64,000 bases of DNA from an uncultured Porphyromonadaceae bacterium (GTDB lineage Bacteria; Bacteroidota; Bacteroidia; Bacteroidales; Muribaculaceae): contig CABPYL010000001.1 in assembly GCA_902461565.1 (NCBI GenBank), forward strand, positions 1 to 64,000, written 5' to 3'. A program made the position numbers and the translations under genes. The notes beneath the pieces were generated by a model. The model saw only the letters and a program-made list of their open reading frames with translations, was not told the DNA's origin and ran no database searches. Position 1 is the first letter of the stretch. Every line of letters begins with the position of its first letter. Shown piece after piece: positions 16,113 through 24,894 of this stretch.

Positions 16113-16406
16113 TCAGAGTTGGTCTTCTACATTCCATACAAATGCGCGCAGGCCCAATTTGGGGCGTTCGTCGTTGAAGGCCCGCAGTTTGCCGATAACT
16201 ATGGGCACGCGTTTGTCCTCTACTACGGTGATTATCGCGCTGGCCATCGAAGGCCATGCGTGGCTGCCGTAATGTGGGTCGCCGTCCACGCTTCCGCGTC
16301 CCTGGACTTCTGTCCAAGATGTGAATCCGCGGCAGTTGCTGCGTTCCAGCATTTCAACGATTCTGTCGTAATGTGCCTGGTCGAAGGCTATGAATATGGC
16401 TTTCAT
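16113..16406 (-). CDS. PG0541-family transporter-associated protein (PII-like fold)
   Basis: This 97-residue protein (MKAIFIAFDQAHYDRIVEML...) belongs to the PG0541 family, which is found in Bacteroidota next to RND efflux genes and is thought to adopt a PII-like ferredoxin fold. Typical PII-like features are the opening beta strand and helix, the central Gly-rich loop (EVQGRGSVDGDPHYG) and the strand ASAIITVVEDKRVP. It lies three bases after acrB, the last gene of the operon, so it probably binds or regulates the pump. The ligand is unknown; a nucleotide sensor role is inference. Confidence 0.8.
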   Translation of the reverse strand: MKAIFIAFDQAHYDRIVEMLERSNCRGFTSWTEVQGRGSVDGDPHYGSHAWPSMASAIITVVEDKRVPIVIGKLRAFNDERPKLGLRAFVWNVEDQL

Positions 16407-16409
16407 TGT

Positions 16410-19400
16410 TTATGCGTTTTGGGGAGTTGTGGTTTTATCGCCGTAGAGCTTGCGAAGTTTGCGGCGCTGGTTCTTTACACCGCGCGAAGCAAACACGCAG
16501 TACAGCACGGGCACGAACAGCAGTGTGAGGATTGTGGAGAAAGTGAGGCCGCCGATAACGGCTGTACCCATAGGACGCCACATCTCGGCGCCCTGGCCTG
16601 TACCTATTGCCATAGGCACCATGCCAAGAATGGTGGTGAGTGTTGTCATAACTACTGGACGCAGACGCGATTCGCCGCCGTCGATAACGGCGCGGCGGAT
16701 AGACATTCCTCGTTCGCGGTTAAGCGATATATAGTCGATAAGCACGATACCGTTTTTCACTACGATACCGATAAGCATGATGGCGCCGATCATACTCATC
16801 ACGTTCAGGGTGTGGCCTGTCAGCCACAGGATGATGAACACGCCGGAGAATGCGAAGAGCAGCGAGGTCATGATGATGCCGGGGTATGTGTAGCTTTCGA
16901 ACTGTGCGGCCATAACGATGTATACAAGTACGATAATCAGCACGGCAAGGGTAAGCAGGTCGCGGAACGAATCCTGCTGGTCTTCGTAGGAACCGGCCAG
17001 TTCTATGTTGATTCCCTGTGGCAGGTCCATCTCGTTGATTTTCGCCATAGACTTGTCAACAATCTCGCTCATGGGCACATCCTGTACGAATGTGCTGACT
17101 GTAACGATACGCTCGCGGTCTTTGCGTTCGATGGTAGGCGGCGACGAACGTTCCACAACTGTACCGACGTCGCGCACGCGAACAGCTTTCCCGGCCGAGT
17201 TATATATCAGGATGTTCTCGATATCCTGGATGGAGGTGCGGTTCTCGGGGGCGTACATCACTTTTATGTCGTATTCTTCGCCGTCTTCGCGGAACTGCGA
17301 TGCAAGCTGGCCGTTGATGCGGTTACGCAGATATGTTGCCGCCGTGGAAAGGTTGAGCCCGTACAGAGCCAGTTTCTCGCGGTCGAAGTCTACCTGATAT
17401 TCCGGCTGATAGTCGGAACGGGATATAAGCACGTCGGCTGTACCAGGAATTTCGCGGAGTACATTCTGAAGCATCTTTGCAACGGAATCGGTTTCGGCGA
17501 GGTCGTAGCCGTAGATTTCATAGTCGATTGTCGCCTGGCCGCCCATGCCGCTCATACCGCCTACGGAAACCTGGGCCTTCTTGAATTCCGGGAACATTTT
17601 GAGGTCTTCTCGCATCAGGGCTGCAATCTCGCTGGAAGTGCGGTCGCGGTCTCCGGGATCGCTTAGGCGCACGTTCATGGACACGATGTGGGGGCCGTTG
17701 TCGCTCAGCGAGGCGAAAGTGTTGTCGCTCGATGCGGTACCGCTGGTGTAGTTCAGTACCAGAATCTCGGGATATTTCTCACGCCACAGGTCGGAGAGGC
17801 GTTTGGTGCTTTCACGTGTCAGTTCCACACGTGTGCCGATAGGCATTTCTAGGCTCACACGCAGACGTCCGTCATCGGCGGTGGGGAAGAATTCTGTACC
17901 AACCTGCTTCATCAGGAACAGCGAGCCTATGAAAATTGCCATACATACTATGAATGTTGTCATCTTGTGGCCTACAACCCATGCGAGCAGGCGTCCATAG
18001 CCACGGTCGAAGGCATCGAGAGCCTTACTTATAGGTGTGAAGAATATGGTGTAGAGCTTGCCGTGGCGTGTGTTGCGTCGTAGCAGCAGGCTGCAAAGCA
18101 TAGGTGTGAGCGATAGGGCGCAGGTAGTGGAAATAATCATCATGATTGTTACCATCCAGCCCAACTGCTGGAAAAGCACGCCTGTCATGCCCGTTACCAT
18201 CGTCAGGGGGAAGAACACGGCTATAAGGGTAAGTGTAGAGGCAATTACCGAAACGGCAACCTCGTTGGTGCCGTGTACAGCCGCCTGCTTGGGGTCGGAG
18301 CCGCGTTCGATGTGCGTCGTAACGTTTTCAAGCACCACAATGGCGTCGTCCACAACCATACCGATAGATATCGAAAGAGCCGACAGCGACACAATGTTCA
18401 GGGTATTGCCGGTGGCATACAGATATATGAACGACGCTATCAGCGAGATAGGAATCGTAATTGTGATGATGAGCGTCGCACGCCAGCGGCCCAGGAAGAA
18501 GAACACCACTATGACCACGAACAGCAGAGCGTACAATACCGTTTCCACAAGCGAGGCAATGGTGTTGCGGATGTTGTCGGAGGTATCCACGATAATGCCT
18601 AACTGGACGTCGGAAGGCAGTCGTTTCTGCAACTTGGGAAGCATCTCGAGTACTTTGTCTGAGATTTCCACCGAGTTGGCGCCGCTCTGCTTCTGGATAA
18701 CAATCATGGCACCCTGTTCGGCGTTGTTGAACGTCTGCTGTGTACGTTCCTCAACGGAATCGTCGACGCGTGCCACGTCGCTAAGATAAATCGCTTTTCC
18801 GTTGTATGTGCCAATAACGATATTCTTCATCTCCTCCGAGGCGCTGAACTCACCCTGCACGCGCAGCGAGTAAGTGTCCGAGCCGATATCGAAGGAGCCG
18901 CCGGGAATATTACGGTTCTCGGCGCCGATGATGTTGCCAATCTGTTCCACTGTGAGGTTATAGGCCTCCAGGCGCACGGGGTCTACATAAATATGTATCT
19001 CGCGTTTTGGGGCACCGGAGATGGATACTGAACCTACACCATTGATACGTGCAAGTGGATTTGCCACATCTTCGTCGAGAATTTTGTAGAGGCCAGGCAT
19101 ACTTTCCGTGGCCTTCACCGACAGGATGATGATAGGAATCATGTCGGTGGAGAACTTGAAGATGATAGGGTTCTCGGCATCGTCGGGTAGCATCGACGAA
19201 ACCATGTCTAATTTGTCGCGGACATCATTCGTTAGCACGTCGATATCTTCGCCGTACTCGAACTCAAGGGTTATGACGGAGATGTTCTCGCGCGATTTGG
19301 AGGTTATGTGCTTGAGGTTGCTCACCGAGTTGAGAACGTTTTCCAGCGGTTTGGTAACGTTCTGCTCGATATCCTGTGCGCTGGCGCCGGAGTAGGTGGT

Positions 19401-19544
19401 CATCACCATAATGGTGTTGGTTTCTATGTCCGGATACAGGTCGATGGGGAGCTTGCTCAGCGAAAACAGACCCATAATCACGACAGCCACAAAGCATAGG
19501 GTTGTCATGATGGGGCGTTTGACTGCGCTGCCGTAAAGACTCAT
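16410..19544 (-). CDS. RND efflux transporter permease (AcrB/MexB-like)
   Basis: The product is a 1044-residue inner-membrane proton-driven pump of the HAE1 family, full length, with twelve expected membrane helices and two large periplasmic loops. The N-terminus KRPIMTTLCFVAVVIMGL is the first helix. GMVVDDAIVVLENV in helix 4 carries the paired Asp residues of proton relay. FRDLLTLAVLIIVLVYIVMAA and GIVVKNGIVLIDY mark the second half. It should form a tripartite complex with the adaptor and TolC-type genes immediately upstream in the operon and expel drugs, bile acids or similar compounds; the substrate is not readable. Confidence 0.95.
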   Translation of the reverse strand: MSLYGSAVKRPIMTTLCFVAVVIMGLFSLSKLPIDLYPDIETNTIMVMTTYSGASAQDIEQNVTKPLENVLNSVSNLKHITSKSRENISVITLEFEYGEDIDVLTNDVRDKLDMVSSMLPDDAENPIIFKFSTDMIPIIILSVKATESMPGLYKILDEDVANPLARINGVGSVSISGAPKREIHIYVDPVRLEAYNLTVEQIGNIIGAENRNIPGGSFDIGSDTYSLRVQGEFSASEEMKNIVIGTYNGKAIYLSDVARVDDSVEERTQQTFNNAEQGAMIVIQKQSGANSVEISDKVLEMLPKLQKRLPSDVQLGIIVDTSDNIRNTIASLVETVLYALLFVVIVVFFFLGRWRATLIITITIPISLIASFIYLYATGNTLNIVSLSALSISIGMVVDDAIVVLENVTTHIERGSDPKQAAVHGTNEVAVSVIASTLTLIAVFFPLTMVTGMTGVLFQQLGWMVTIMMIISTTCALSLTPMLCSLLLRRNTRHGKLYTIFFTPISKALDAFDRGYGRLLAWVVGHKMTTFIVCMAIFIGSLFLMKQVGTEFFPTADDGRLRVSLEMPIGTRVELTRESTKRLSDLWREKYPEILVLNYTSGTASSDNTFASLSDNGPHIVSMNVRLSDPGDRDRTSSEIAALMREDLKMFPEFKKAQVSVGGMSGMGGQATIDYEIYGYDLAETDSVAKMLQNVLREIPGTADVLISRSDYQPEYQVDFDREKLALYGLNLSTAATYLRNRINGQLASQFREDGEEYDIKVMYAPENRTSIQDIENILIYNSAGKAVRVRDVGTVVERSSPPTIERKDRERIVTVSTFVQDVPMSEIVDKSMAKINEMDLPQGINIELAGSYEDQQDSFRDLLTLAVLIIVLVYIVMAAQFESYTYPGIIMTSLLFAFSGVFIILWLTGHTLNVMSMIGAIMLIGIVVKNGIVLIDYISLNRERGMSIRRAVIDGGESRLRPVVMTTLTTILGMVPMAIGTGQGAEMWRPMGTAVIGGLTFSTILTLLFVPVLYCVFASRGVKNQRRKLRKLYGDKTTTPQNA

Positions 19545-19573
19545 TTTCTATTCTTTATAATAAGTGTTGCAGA

Positions 19574-20590
19574 TTATTTTTGAACTTCCACTTCAGCACC
19601 GTCGGTAAGACGCACCTGGCCGGTGATTACAACGGTATCGCCGTCCTCGATGCCCGACAGCAGTTCGTATGTGTTGTCGAGACGCTGGCCGAGTTCCACA
19701 CGCTTGAACGATACTTTGTTGCCATTGAGCACGTAAACGTATTTGTTGCCGGAGCCTGTTTGTTTAACCACGGCACGGTCGGGAACAACAACGTTCTCCT
19801 GATTGCCCTGATTGATGGTAACGCGGGCAAACATGCCTGGTTTTATGCGTTCCTTGGGGTTGGATACCTGAACTTCGGTCTGGAAGGTGCGTGTAGAGGA
19901 GTCTACAGTGGGATAGATTCGCTTGACATTGCCCTGGAAGGTTTCGCCGGGGAAGGCGTCGAACACAATGTCTACGGGCATGCCGGAGGATATCTTGGTC
20001 ATGTCGTTCTCTGTAACGTTGATCATGACTTTTACCACGGGGCTCAGCTGCCCTACGGTGAGTATGGGCTGGGCGCCGCACATGTCGCCGGGGTCGTAGT
20101 TGCGCGCTGTTACCACGCCGCTGATAGGCGAACGCAGAACGGTGTTTTCCATCAGGTTGTCGTATTGCGACTGTGTTGCGTCGAGCTGTGTTTTCAGCTG
20201 ATCCACCTGCTGTTGTGTGCCGGATCCTATCTCGAGCAGTTTAACCGCACGGTCGTATTCGCGGCGCGTGTTCTCAAGATTGATTCGCAGCTGGTCGGCG
20301 TTGGCCTGGTCCATTACTACAAGCTGCTGTCCGCGCTGCACGCGGTCGCCGACATCCACGGTAATTTTTTTGATACGGTTGGCTACGGCGGGAGCGATGT
20401 TATTGATGTTGTCGGCCTCTACGGTGGCGGTGTACTCTCTTTCCTGGGGTACAGACATGCGGTGTGCCACATCCACCGTAACTCTGGGCAGTTCCACAAC
20501 CTCTTCGGTTGATTTGTCGTCCTTGCCGCACGAGGTCAGCGCCAGGGCGCACAGGACAGTTGTTGCAAAGGTGCTTCCTTTGAGATTCAT
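19574..20590 (-). CDS. RND efflux periplasmic adaptor (AcrA-like lipoprotein)
   Basis: This membrane fusion protein has 338 residues, with a lipoprotein signal ending in ALTSC (Cys21). Barrel-sandwich halves are visible around ATVEADNINNIAPAVANRI and LRSPISGVVTARNYDPGD. They flank a helical hairpin (QLRINLENTRREYDRAVKLL to QSQYDNLMENT), followed by beta-barrel and membrane-proximal domains (FARVTINQGNQENVVVPD). It links the inner-membrane pump to the outer-membrane channel. The gap to acrB is 29 bases and to the TolC gene 15 bases. Confidence 0.95.
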   Translation of the reverse strand: MNLKGSTFATTVLCALALTSCGKDDKSTEEVVELPRVTVDVAHRMSVPQEREYTATVEADNINNIAPAVANRIKKITVDVGDRVQRGQQLVVMDQANADQLRINLENTRREYDRAVKLLEIGSGTQQQVDQLKTQLDATQSQYDNLMENTVLRSPISGVVTARNYDPGDMCGAQPILTVGQLSPVVKVMINVTENDMTKISSGMPVDIVFDAFPGETFQGNVKRIYPTVDSSTRTFQTEVQVSNPKERIKPGMFARVTINQGNQENVVVPDRAVVKQTGSGNKYVYVLNGNKVSFKRVELGQRLDNTYELLSGIEDGDTVVITGQVRLTDGAEVEVQK

Positions 20591-20605
20591 ATATGTGATA
20601 GTGCT

Positions 20606-22027
20606 TTAATTGTTAGCAGAAGAATATTTTTCCACAGGGGCTGTGCCCTGGAGGAGTTCAAGCTCGCTCTGGGCAATCAGGAAGTTGTATATTGCCTGGA
20701 AATACGAGAGGCGCGACTGTGTGAGGGCCAGTTCGGAATCGCGTAGGTTCAGGTAGCTTGCTGCGCCGATACGGAAACTCTTTTCCATGATGTCGTGAGC
20801 CGTCTCGGCCTGACGTACGCTTTCGGCGCTGGACGAAATCTGCTCTACGTTCATCTTTATATTGTCTACTGCGAGGTTTACCTGCGATGCAATGTTGCGC
20901 TCCAGGTTTTCGCGCTGCAGGCGCAGTTCTTCCAACTGCAATTTAGCCTGCTTCACCTTGTGGTAGCGCTGACCGCCGCTGAAAATTGGCACGGACAGCG
21001 ACAGTCCGATTGTGGAGTAAGGATTCCAGCGGAAGTTCTTGAATGGCGAGCCGTTGCTCATAGACGTCCAGTTATAGTTGGCTGTCAGGGCCAGAGTGGG
21101 AACGTATGCCAGTTTCTGGACCTTGAGATTGCGGGCGGTGAGGTTGGTGTCTATGTCGAGTAATCTCAGATCAGCATTGCCGGAGTAGTCTGTATTGCTT
21201 GCCGCCAGAGCGGCTCCGTACATGCCTTCCTGGTAGTCGGCCAGCCCGCCGGCAACCTTTAGATCGTATTCAGCATCCAGTCCCATGAGTATCAGCAGAT
21301 TCAGCCGAGCGCGCTTTATGGCGATCTCGGCCTGTGTGATCTGAGGCTCTATGTTCTTCATTGCCACCGATGTGCGCAGCACGTCGTAGTCCGAAGCGGC
21401 TCCGAGCTGCTGTTGTTTCACGTATGTGTCGTGGGTGAGGGCGGCCATGTCGTAGCTTTCCTGGATAACGCGGCGCGAGTCATTGGCTAAAAGCAGCGCG
21501 TAGTAGGCGCTCTTAACCTGGTTGACGAGTTGCTGACGGCTCTGCTTGGCGGCTTCGAGGTTACGAATCACCTGCTCCTTGGAAATGCTCAGGCTTTGCC
21601 ACAGCTGAGGAGCTATGAGTGGCATTGATGCCTGAAACCCGAGAGAGTAGGAATTGTCCAGACCCATCTTTATGCCGTTGTCTTTTTTGCTGTCTCTTTG
21701 TGTTTCGGGAATGCCGCTTTCTCCGCCTCCACCGAAACTGCCGAAGTCCATGTTCATGTACATCGTCTGCTTGGCAAGTGTGCGGCTGTAGCTGCCGCCG
21801 AAATCGACGTTAGGGAGCAACTGGCCAATAACTTCTTTGCGTGAATAGTCCATTCGGGTAACTTCCATGTCGGCTACCTTCACCGTCGGGCTGTTTGTCA
21901 TCGCAATTGTCAGACAGTCGTCCAGGGTAAGACTGTCGCGCGCTATCGTCAGGCTGTTCTGTGCCTGCGAAGAAAACGCAATTGATAAGGCTGCCGCAGC
22001 AGCGATAATGACTGGTTTCAAATCCAT
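20606..22027 (-). CDS. TolC-family outer-membrane efflux protein
   Basis: This 473-residue protein has a signal peptide ending near SSQAQ and two repeats of the long-helix TolC domain (TLDDCLTIAMTNSPTVKVADME at the start; HDIMEKSFRIGAASYLNLRDS in the second half). It forms the trimeric exit duct for the adaptor and RND pump encoded downstream. It is the first gene of the four-gene operon, with a consensus promoter about 70 bases upstream. Confidence 0.93.
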   Translation of the reverse strand: MDLKPVIIAAAAALSIAFSSQAQNSLTIARDSLTLDDCLTIAMTNSPTVKVADMEVTRMDYSRKEVIGQLLPNVDFGGSYSRTLAKQTMYMNMDFGSFGGGGESGIPETQRDSKKDNGIKMGLDNSYSLGFQASMPLIAPQLWQSLSISKEQVIRNLEAAKQSRQQLVNQVKSAYYALLLANDSRRVIQESYDMAALTHDTYVKQQQLGAASDYDVLRTSVAMKNIEPQITQAEIAIKRARLNLLILMGLDAEYDLKVAGGLADYQEGMYGAALAASNTDYSGNADLRLLDIDTNLTARNLKVQKLAYVPTLALTANYNWTSMSNGSPFKNFRWNPYSTIGLSLSVPIFSGGQRYHKVKQAKLQLEELRLQRENLERNIASQVNLAVDNIKMNVEQISSSAESVRQAETAHDIMEKSFRIGAASYLNLRDSELALTQSRLSYFQAIYNFLIAQSELELLQGTAPVEKYSSANN

Positions 22028-22098
22028 ATTTTATGCTTGTTTTCTTTTCTCTTTTTTCTTAGATCTTCCTAAGATTGCAGATGTCTTCTTTCAACATG

Positions 22099-22130
22099 CA
22101 AATTTAACAATTCTGTTGCCTTTTTTCAAA
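22099..22130 (-). promoter_or_regulatory. Promoter of the tolC-acrA-acrB-PG0541 operon
   Basis: On the minus strand, TTTG (22130-22127), 20 bases, TAAATTTG (22106-22099): full consensus. Transcription should start near 22093, leaving a leader of about 65 bases. No repressor gene is adjacent. Confidence 0.7.
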
Positions 22131-22219
22131 CGTAATTGTCCCGAACAAGAATAAATATGACTTTTTGGCCAATTTTGAATAACTTTTTGCCTATATTCAT
22201 TTTCCGAAGGCATCCTGCA

Positions 22220-22251
22220 TTTGTTAGAATGCGCTTTAATGATTAATTTTG
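22220..22251 (+). promoter_or_regulatory. recR promoter, likely giving a leaderless mRNA
   Basis: TTTG (22220-22223), 20 bases, TAATTTTG (22244-22251). The recR ATG begins at 22256, four bases beyond the -7 box, so transcription would start at or next to the start codon. Confidence 0.75.
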
Positions 22252-22255
22252 CACT

Positions 22256-22873
22256 ATGGAACAAGAGTTTTCGTCGGTTCTGCTTGAGAATGCCGTATCG
22301 GCCCTTTCGCGATTGCCCGGCGTCGGCCGCAAGACGGCACTGCGTTTTGCCCTGCATCTACTGCGGCGCGAAACCGAGGAATCGCTGGCTATCGGCAATG
22401 CTATCATCGCACTGCGCGAGGGTGTGCGTTATTGTCGCCGCTGCCACAATATCAGTGAACAGGAGCTATGTCCTATATGCGCTTCGCCGCGGCGCGACCA
22501 ACAGACGGTGTGTGTCGTGGAAAGTGTGAAAGACGTTATGAGCGTGGAGAACACACGCCAGTATTTCGGTGTTTATCATGTATTGGGCGGCCTTATCTCG
22601 CCAGTCGACGGTATCGGACCGGACATGCTCAGCATAGCATCTTTGGTGGAACGGGCGCGCACGGGCAGCATCAAGGAAGTGATTCTGGCTACCGGCGCGA
22701 CAGTCGAGGCAGATACCACCAATTTCTACATCTATCGCCTGCTCAGCCGCGAAGCGCCGCAGGTAAAGGTGTCGCAGATTGCCCGAGGTGTTTCCGTGGG
22801 CAATGAGTTGGAATATACTGACGAGGCCACCCTCGCGCGCTCATTAATTTCCCGTACACCCTTCCAACTTTGA
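22256..22873 (+). CDS. recR: Recombination protein RecR
   Basis: RecR acts with RecF and RecO to load RecA at single-strand gaps. The 205-residue protein shows the helix-hairpin-helix RLPGVGRKTALRFALHL near residue 17, a four-Cys zinc finger CRRCHNISEQELCPIC at about 61-76 and a Toprim domain (VCVVESVKDVMSVE onward). The length is normal. The start codon lies directly at the predicted transcription start. Confidence 0.97.
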   Translation: MEQEFSSVLLENAVSALSRLPGVGRKTALRFALHLLRRETEESLAIGNAIIALREGVRYCRRCHNISEQELCPICASPRRDQQTVCVVESVKDVMSVENTRQYFGVYHVLGGLISPVDGIGPDMLSIASLVERARTGSIKEVILATGATVEADTTNFYIYRLLSREAPQVKVSQIARGVSVGNELEYTDEATLARSLISRTPFQL

Positions 22874-22972
22874 TAATAATAAGTAGAGAGGGGAGAGTGA
22901 AGAGCGGAGAGGAGTTTTCCTCCACCTAAAAACTCACCACACGTAAAACCTCTCCACTAAAAACTAAAACAA

Positions 22973-23494
22973 ATGCCATATACTCTCCAAAACGATAAAA
23001 TCAGGCTGCGGGCAGTCGAACGCGACGACCTTGATATGCTCTATTTTCTTGAAAACGAAATTGCCGAAGCCGGGAGTTCTGTGTCAAATCAACCGGTGAG
23101 CCGCATGATGCTGTGGAACTATATCCAGAGCTATTCCGCCGATATCGCCGCCGACCGCCAGTTGCGTCTTATTGTCGAGAACGCCGAGGGCAATCCTGTG
23201 GGAGCCGTCGACATCAGCGACTATGACGCCACGAACCGCCGCGGATTTGTGGGCGTGTCCATTCTTGCCGACCAACGCGGCAAAGGCTACGGTTCCGCCG
23301 CCCTGGAGGTGCTCTGCTGCTACGCCTCGCAGACCTTGGGGCTACATCAGCTTGCCGCCCAGGTGGCAGTTGATAACGAACCTTCGCGCCGCATGTTCGC
23401 CTCGGCGGATTTCAAGGCATGCGGACGTCTGCGCTCATGGATTCGTCGCGGAAACAGCTATGCCGATGTACTCGTTTTTCAAAAATTGTTTTAA
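22973..23494 (+). CDS. GNAT-family N-acetyltransferase (SpeG/RimJ-like)
   Basis: This 173-residue GNAT protein opens with LRAVERDDLDMLYFLEN, as in SpeG- and RimJ-like members. The acetyl-CoA pyrophosphate loop is DQRGKGYGSAALEVL, and a later VDNEPSRRMFASADFKACG strand-helix is typical. Substrates could be polyamines, amino groups of antibiotics or protein N-termini; sequence alone does not decide. A 99-base gap with purine-rich sequence separates it from recR, and a small membrane-protein gene follows after three bases. Confidence 0.88.
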   Translation: MPYTLQNDKIRLRAVERDDLDMLYFLENEIAEAGSSVSNQPVSRMMLWNYIQSYSADIAADRQLRLIVENAEGNPVGAVDISDYDATNRRGFVGVSILADQRGKGYGSAALEVLCCYASQTLGLHQLAAQVAVDNEPSRRMFASADFKACGRLRSWIRRGNSYADVLVFQKLF

Positions 23495-23497
23495 GCG

Positions 23498-23722
23498 ATG
23501 AGCGATAAAGAAAAAGACATATCACAGACGGCCGCCGAGCAGCCCAAGAGCGCTCTGGAAGAGGCCAACGGCAATTATCTGATGGCCGGAATGTTGTATT
23601 TCGACCGTCTGCCCCTTCCCCGCCCCGTGCGGCAGACACTGAAAGGAATTCTGGTGTTTGTGGCCGCCTTCACGGCCCTGTGTGCGCTTCTTTGGCCTCT
23701 GCTGATGCCTTATTTGGGCTGA
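23498..23722 (+). CDS. Small membrane protein of unknown function, 74 aa
   Basis: I do not recognise the family. The first half is hydrophilic and acidic (MSDKEKDISQTAAEQPKS). The middle, NYLMAGMLYFDRLPLPRPVRQ, is followed by one membrane helix (ILVFVAAFTALCALLWPLLM) at about residues 51-70, leaving only four residues after it. The topology would place the N-terminus in the cytoplasm. It starts three bases after the GNAT gene, so the two are probably co-transcribed. Confidence 0.65.
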   Translation: MSDKEKDISQTAAEQPKSALEEANGNYLMAGMLYFDRLPLPRPVRQTLKGILVFVAAFTALCALLWPLLMPYLG

Positions 23723-23780
23723 ACGCAGGTCTTTACGGCCAATTTATGGGCTGATACGGCACTTCCCGGATTTTGTTTTA

Positions 23781-23812
23781 TTTGGGCATTCCTGCTGTTT
23801 TTTGTACCTTTG
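23781..23812 (+). promoter_or_regulatory. Promoter of the DUF4421 gene
   Basis: TTTG (23781-23784), 20 bases, TACCTTTG (23805-23812): full consensus. It places the transcription start about 17 bases before the ATG at 23835 and argues against an earlier in-frame start at 23802. Confidence 0.75.
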
Positions 23813-23834
23813 CACTCCGAATTCCGGTTTACAG

Positions 23835-24893
23835 ATGAAAAGATTAAGATTGATATTTGTGCTGTTTGTGTTATGCGCGGTTTTTGTGCCGGTGCAACGC
23901 GTATCGGCCCTTGGTCTTTCTCTCGATTCAATTGCGACGTGGGGCAAGTTCCCGCGTTTTGTTGTGAACACATACCGCTGGGGCGACAAATTTTTCAACG
24001 GCTATGATACCACATATGTAAAGTCTACGGGTTATAAGTTTAATGTTAAGGTTACTGCCGACAACTGGACAGATGCCTATAACTTTATACTGCCCAACGA
24101 TACCCGCATAACCATGCTTTCCGATCCGTCGTCCACCATCGGTGCATATCTCACGTATCTGGCCGTATCTGCGGGCTACGATGTGAATATAAGCAAGATT
24201 TTCGGCGGTCAGCCGCAATCGCGCAAACGTTTGCGTTTCGGTTTCAACTGCATGCTGTTTGCCGCCGAGGTTTATCTGATATCCAACGATGTGGGAACCA
24301 CGATAAAACGTTTCGGGCCAAAGGGTTCTTCCAACCATCTGGATATACCGTTCAACGGAATCAACAACGAGACGTGGGGGCTGGATGCCTATTATTTCTT
24401 CGACCACAAACGATATTCCGAGGCCGCGACATTCAATTTCAGCCGTTTGCAGAAAAAGAGCCATGGCTCGTTTTACACCGGTTTTTCCATATATAAGCAG
24501 AATCTCGATTTCGATTTCTCGCTGGTACCCGAAGATTTGCAGGCATATATTCCCGACACATGGCAGGACCGCCACTACAAGGTGGAGACATATAACTATG
24601 CCTTGCGGTTAGGTTACGGCTACAACTGGGTCTTTGCTCCCAAATGGGCGCTGGGTGTGAGCGAATCGCCTGTGATAGGCTTGCGCAAGGGTTTTGTGAA
24701 CAGCGATATTGAAAAGAGTTCGCTGTCGCTGTACAACCGCATGAAACTGTCGGTTGTATGGAACAGCGGCTGTTTCTTTTTCGGTGCTATCGGCAAATTC
24801 GACGTCGCTATTGTCAACGATAAGAAAACGACCTACGCCGGAGGTATTCTCAGCGGCGAGGCCGTATTCGGATATCGTTTCAATCTCTGGTAA
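23835..24893 (+). CDS. DUF4421 domain outer-membrane-associated protein
   Basis: This 352-residue exported protein has a signal peptide MKRLRLIFVLFVLCAVFVPVQ. The rest is aromatic-rich with alternating strands ending in GEAVFGYRFNLW, as in outer-membrane beta-barrels, and matches the Bacteroidales DUF4421 family (WGDKFFNGYDTTYV motif near the start). Function is unknown. The ATG at 23835 is chosen because the longer frame would begin inside the promoter. It converges with ligA, with a single base between the two stop codons. Confidence 0.8.
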   Translation: MKRLRLIFVLFVLCAVFVPVQRVSALGLSLDSIATWGKFPRFVVNTYRWGDKFFNGYDTTYVKSTGYKFNVKVTADNWTDAYNFILPNDTRITMLSDPSSTIGAYLTYLAVSAGYDVNISKIFGGQPQSRKRLRFGFNCMLFAAEVYLISNDVGTTIKRFGPKGSSNHLDIPFNGINNETWGLDAYYFFDHKRYSEAATFNFSRLQKKSHGSFYTGFSIYKQNLDFDFSLVPEDLQAYIPDTWQDRHYKVETYNYALRLGYGYNWVFAPKWALGVSESPVIGLRKGFVNSDIEKSSLSLYNRMKLSVVWNSGCFFFGAIGKFDVAIVNDKKTTYAGGILSGEAVFGYRFNLW

Positions 24894-24894
24894 T

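Noticed and set aside
16047..17666. Long plus-strand open frame of 539 residues
   Set aside because: It is antisense to acrB and PG0541, His/Cys-rich and without any recognisable domain; a shadow of biased codon use.
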